DNA of 64,000 bases from JAMXLO01 sp963832895 (GTDB lineage Bacteria > Pseudomonadota > Alphaproteobacteria > Acetobacterales > Acetobacteraceae). Positions 61,965 through 64,000 of the stretch are shown here, one piece after another (positions within the stretch are counted from its first letter, which is position 1; every line of letters begins with the position of its first letter). A model generated the notes under the pieces. That model worked only from the letters and a program-made list of their open reading frames with translations. It had not been told where the DNA came from and did not search any database. The position numbers and the translations under genes were made by a program. The DNA lies in the NCBI GenBank assembly GCA_963832895.1, contig CAWHVQ010000018.1:55154-119153 (forward strand), in the 5' to 3' direction.

Positions 61965-63161
61965 TTAGACGATGCCTGATGTGCGCAGCTTCTGCACGTC
62001 GGCAGCGGTAACGCCACACAGAGCCTCCAGCACCTCCGCCGTGTGCTCGCCCAGCAGCGGTGGGCGCGTCACCTCGGCCGGTGAATCCGATAGCTTCACC
62101 GGGCAGCCGACCGTCTGGTAGGTGCCGCGCGTGGGATACTCGACGTCCACGATCATGTCGCGTGCTTGCAAATGCGGGTCGGCGAGCACCTCGCCGGTGT
62201 CGAGCGTCGCGCCACAGGGGACGCCGGCGTCACCCATCAGCCGCATCACCTCGTGCTTGCTGCGCTGACGCGTCCAGGTCTCAACGATACCGTTCAGCGT
62301 CTCGCGGTTCTCCCAGCGGCTATCGGCGGTGGCGAAACGCGGATCGTCGGCCAGTTCCGGCTGGGCCATAACGTTCAGCAACGCCTTCCACATCTGTGGC
62401 TGCGCGAAGATATACACGTAGTCGTTCGGACCGCCGGGCGCGCAGGCATAGGTGGTGCCTGGGACAGTGCGGCCGAGCTGGTTGCCGTTGCGCTGCATGG
62501 GATGGCCGGAGCGCTGATGGTCGCGCAGGCTGACGCGGATCAGGTTGACCACGGCGTCCTGCATCGACACCTCGACATGCTGGCCCTTGCCGGTCTGATG
62601 CCGCTGCTGCAGCGCGGCCAGAATGCCGATCGCCATGTGCATGCCGGTGCCGGAGTCGCCGATCGCCGGATAGATATAGGTGGGAGGGTTCTCAGGAAAG
62701 CCGGTGACGCTCATCGCGCCGCCCATCGCCTGCGCGATCGGTTCGAAGCTCTTGAAGCCGCTGTACGGGCCGTAGGTGCCGAAGCCCTTGATCGTGGCGT
62801 AGATCAGCCGCGGGTTCACTTGTGATAGCTCCTTGTAGCCGAGCCCCAGCCGGTCGAGCGCGCCAGGACCGAAATTCTCCAACAGAACGTCGGACTGCGC
62901 GATCACCTGTCTGAACAGTTGCTTCCCCTCGTCCGATTTCAGGTTCAGCGTCAGGCTGCGCTTGTTGGCGTTCAAGATCAGAAAGAACAGGCTGTCGCTG
63001 TCGGTCCGGTCGCGCATGTTGGTGCGGGCGACGTCGCCGCCCTTCGGCTCCTCCAGCTTGATCACATCGGCGCCGAGGAAACCCAGGATCTGCGCGCACG
63101 CAGGCCCCGCCTGATTGTGCGTCATGTCGATCACGCGGATGCCGCTCAGCGCCTGGGTCAT
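61965..63161 (-). CDS. frc: CoA-transferase family III, formyl-CoA:oxalate CoA-transferase-like
   Basis: A 398-residue CaiB/BaiF (class III) CoA-transferase. The N-terminus GIRVIDMTHNQAGPACAQIL, VIKLEEPKGGDVAR and NANKRSLTLNLKS, the catalytic Asp in IGDSGTGMHMAIGILAAL, and MRLMGDAGVPCG are all close to Frc, which moves CoA from formyl-CoA to oxalate. Oxalyl-CoA decarboxylase is not in the window, so succinate or another acid cannot be excluded. It lies 12 bases downstream of the ABC permease gene on the same strand, which suggests uptake and activation of one carboxylate. Confidence 0.87.
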   Translation of the reverse strand: MTQALSGIRVIDMTHNQAGPACAQILGFLGADVIKLEEPKGGDVARTNMRDRTDSDSLFFLILNANKRSLTLNLKSDEGKQLFRQVIAQSDVLLENFGPGALDRLGLGYKELSQVNPRLIYATIKGFGTYGPYSGFKSFEPIAQAMGGAMSVTGFPENPPTYIYPAIGDSGTGMHMAIGILAALQQRHQTGKGQHVEVSMQDAVVNLIRVSLRDHQRSGHPMQRNGNQLGRTVPGTTYACAPGGPNDYVYIFAQPQMWKALLNVMAQPELADDPRFATADSRWENRETLNGIVETWTRQRSKHEVMRLMGDAGVPCGATLDTGEVLADPHLQARDMIVDVEYPTRGTYQTVGCPVKLSDSPAEVTRPPLLGEHTAEVLEALCGVTAADVQKLRTSGIV

Positions 63162-63173
63162 GCCGTCTCTCCT

Positions 63174-64000
63174 CTACTGGGTGCGACCATACGACATCCT
63201 GGCCTCGATCTGCGTGAGCAGTTCGGTCAGACCGACGCTCATGATGACCAGAACCAGGATGGCCGCATACGCGCCGGTCGCATCGAACACACCGGAATAG
63301 TACTCGATCATGAAGCCGATGCCACTGTTCGAAGCGATCAGCTCGGCCAGCAGCGTGTTGGTGAAGGCATAGCGGACGGCGATCCGCATGCCGGTGAAGA
63401 TCCAGGGCAGCGTGGCTGGTACCAGGACCTTGCCGATCACCTCGAACCGGGAGGCGCCCATCAGCGCCAGCGCGCGCGTCAGGTCGCGGTCGACGTTGCG
63501 CACGCCATCCAGCGTGCTGTTCAGCACCAGGAAGAACACGGTGATGGCGACCAGCGCGACCTTCGATTCGATGCCGATGCCCAGCACGATGACGAACAGC
63601 GGGGCCAGTGCGATCTTGGGCATCGCGTAGAGCGCCGCGATGTAGGGCGACAGCACGCGGTAAAGGCGAGGCACCAGGCCGAACAGCAGACCGAACGCGA
63701 TGCCGACGCTGGTGCCGATGGCGTAGCCCAGCGACATTGCCAGCAGTGTCGCGCCGACGTTCTCCCATAGCGAACCGTCGAGGATCCAGGTCCACAGGCG
63801 CACGACGATTTCCACCGGGCCGCTCATCCAGAAACGCAGGTCGGCGCTGGGCTGGTACTCCCATATCGCCAGAATGATCAGTGCCAGGATCAGGCGGGCG
63901 AGGGACCGGCCGGCGGTCGTCGAGAGGAAGTTCGACAGGGATTGAGAAGAGGCGGTCCGGGATGCGGCAATGCCCCCTCCTCCCAGCCCTTTCGCAGCGC
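63174..64000 (-). CDS. ABC transporter permease, SsuC/TauC-like (5' end outside window)
   Basis: Inner-membrane permease of the nitrate/sulfonate/taurine/thiamine-precursor class. At least five hydrophobic helices are visible. The coupling loop is LTRALALMGASRFEVIGKVL, the EAA-like motif that contacts the ATPase. The Met at 63827 is internal: the frame stays open to the edge and upstream residues (SLARLILALIILAIWEYQ) form the first membrane helix. The true start therefore lies beyond 64000 or the N-terminus is cut by the window. The ATPase and binding protein are expected further right. It is followed by the Frc-like gene. Confidence 0.87.
   Translation of the reverse strand, partial: AAKGLGGGGIAASRTASSQSLSNFLSTTAGRSLARLILALIILAIWEYQPSADLRFWMSGPVEIVVRLWTWILDGSLWENVGATLLAMSLGYAIGTSVGIAFGLLFGLVPRLYRVLSPYIAALYAMPKIALAPLFVIVLGIGIESKVALVAITVFFLVLNSTLDGVRNVDRDLTRALALMGASRFEVIGKVLVPATLPWIFTGMRIAVRYAFTNTLLAELIASNSGIGFMIEYYSGVFDATGAYAAILVLVIMSVGLTELLTQIEARMSYGRTQ

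Noticed and set aside
63174..63827. Complete 217-residue permease starting at 63827
   Set aside because: The frame stays open to the window edge and encodes another membrane helix upstream, so the Met at 63827 is internal.

Overview
The window is GC-rich, densely coded DNA with many ATGA-type overlaps. The gene content (PaoABC-type aldehyde oxidoreductase, LigD, phytanoyl-CoA dioxygenase family, Frc, SsuC-like permease, type VI secretion) fits a metabolically versatile environmental alphaproteobacterium. Acetobacterales/Rhodospirillales is my guess from gene content only.

Layout. 1-718 holds no convincing gene but has two related G-rich repeats; a tRNA-Lys(CTT) gene follows on the minus strand. 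0.8-5.3 kb carries small metabolic genes (GMC oxidoreductase with an NTF2-like partner, haloacid dehalogenase, DUF952, a Trp-type alkyltransferase-like protein, DUF3303). 5.7-14.0 kb is a plus-strand catabolic run: MBL hydrolase, VOC protein, PhyH dioxygenase, serine hydrolase, HpcH/HpaI aldolase and a three-subunit molybdenum aldehyde oxidoreductase. 14.0-16.9 kb is a minus-strand trio of exported proteins (MetX-like hydrolase, HiPIP-like protein, Tat amidohydrolase). LigD and a strong terminator follow. 20-37.5 kb is mixed metabolism: VOC and LLM proteins, Mn catalase, an operon of serine hydrolase, SelA-like PLP enzyme and class III aminotransferase, dienelactone hydrolase, MFS transporter, fumarylacetoacetase divergent from a MarR regulator, EF-G-like GTPase, two SDRs, MmgE/PrpD and glycerol kinase.

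37.6-52.1 kb is a type VI secretion (T6SS) locus on the minus strand: a TssB-TssC-like fusion, FHA protein, TssJ, TssK, TssL with OmpA domain, TssM, VgrG, TssC and Hcp. One plus-strand gene with an OmpA-like tail sits inside it. tssC, tssJ and the FHA gene each need one extra base removed to read through. tssA, tssE, tssF, tssG and tssH are not in the window.

52.1-61.4 kb, divergent from the T6SS genes, is the most unusual part. Two paralogous modular proteins of unknown function share an almost identical 430-bp 5' end and an upstream dyad motif. Between and after them lie an alpha/beta hydrolase with a helical tail, an alpha-helical protein of unknown function, and a 1009-residue protein with a PI3/PI4-kinase-like (plant PI4K-gamma-like) core. 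I read this as a candidate T6SS effector/accessory island. A decayed IS1634-type transposase follows, then a formyl-CoA transferase (Frc) and an ABC permease that runs off the right edge.
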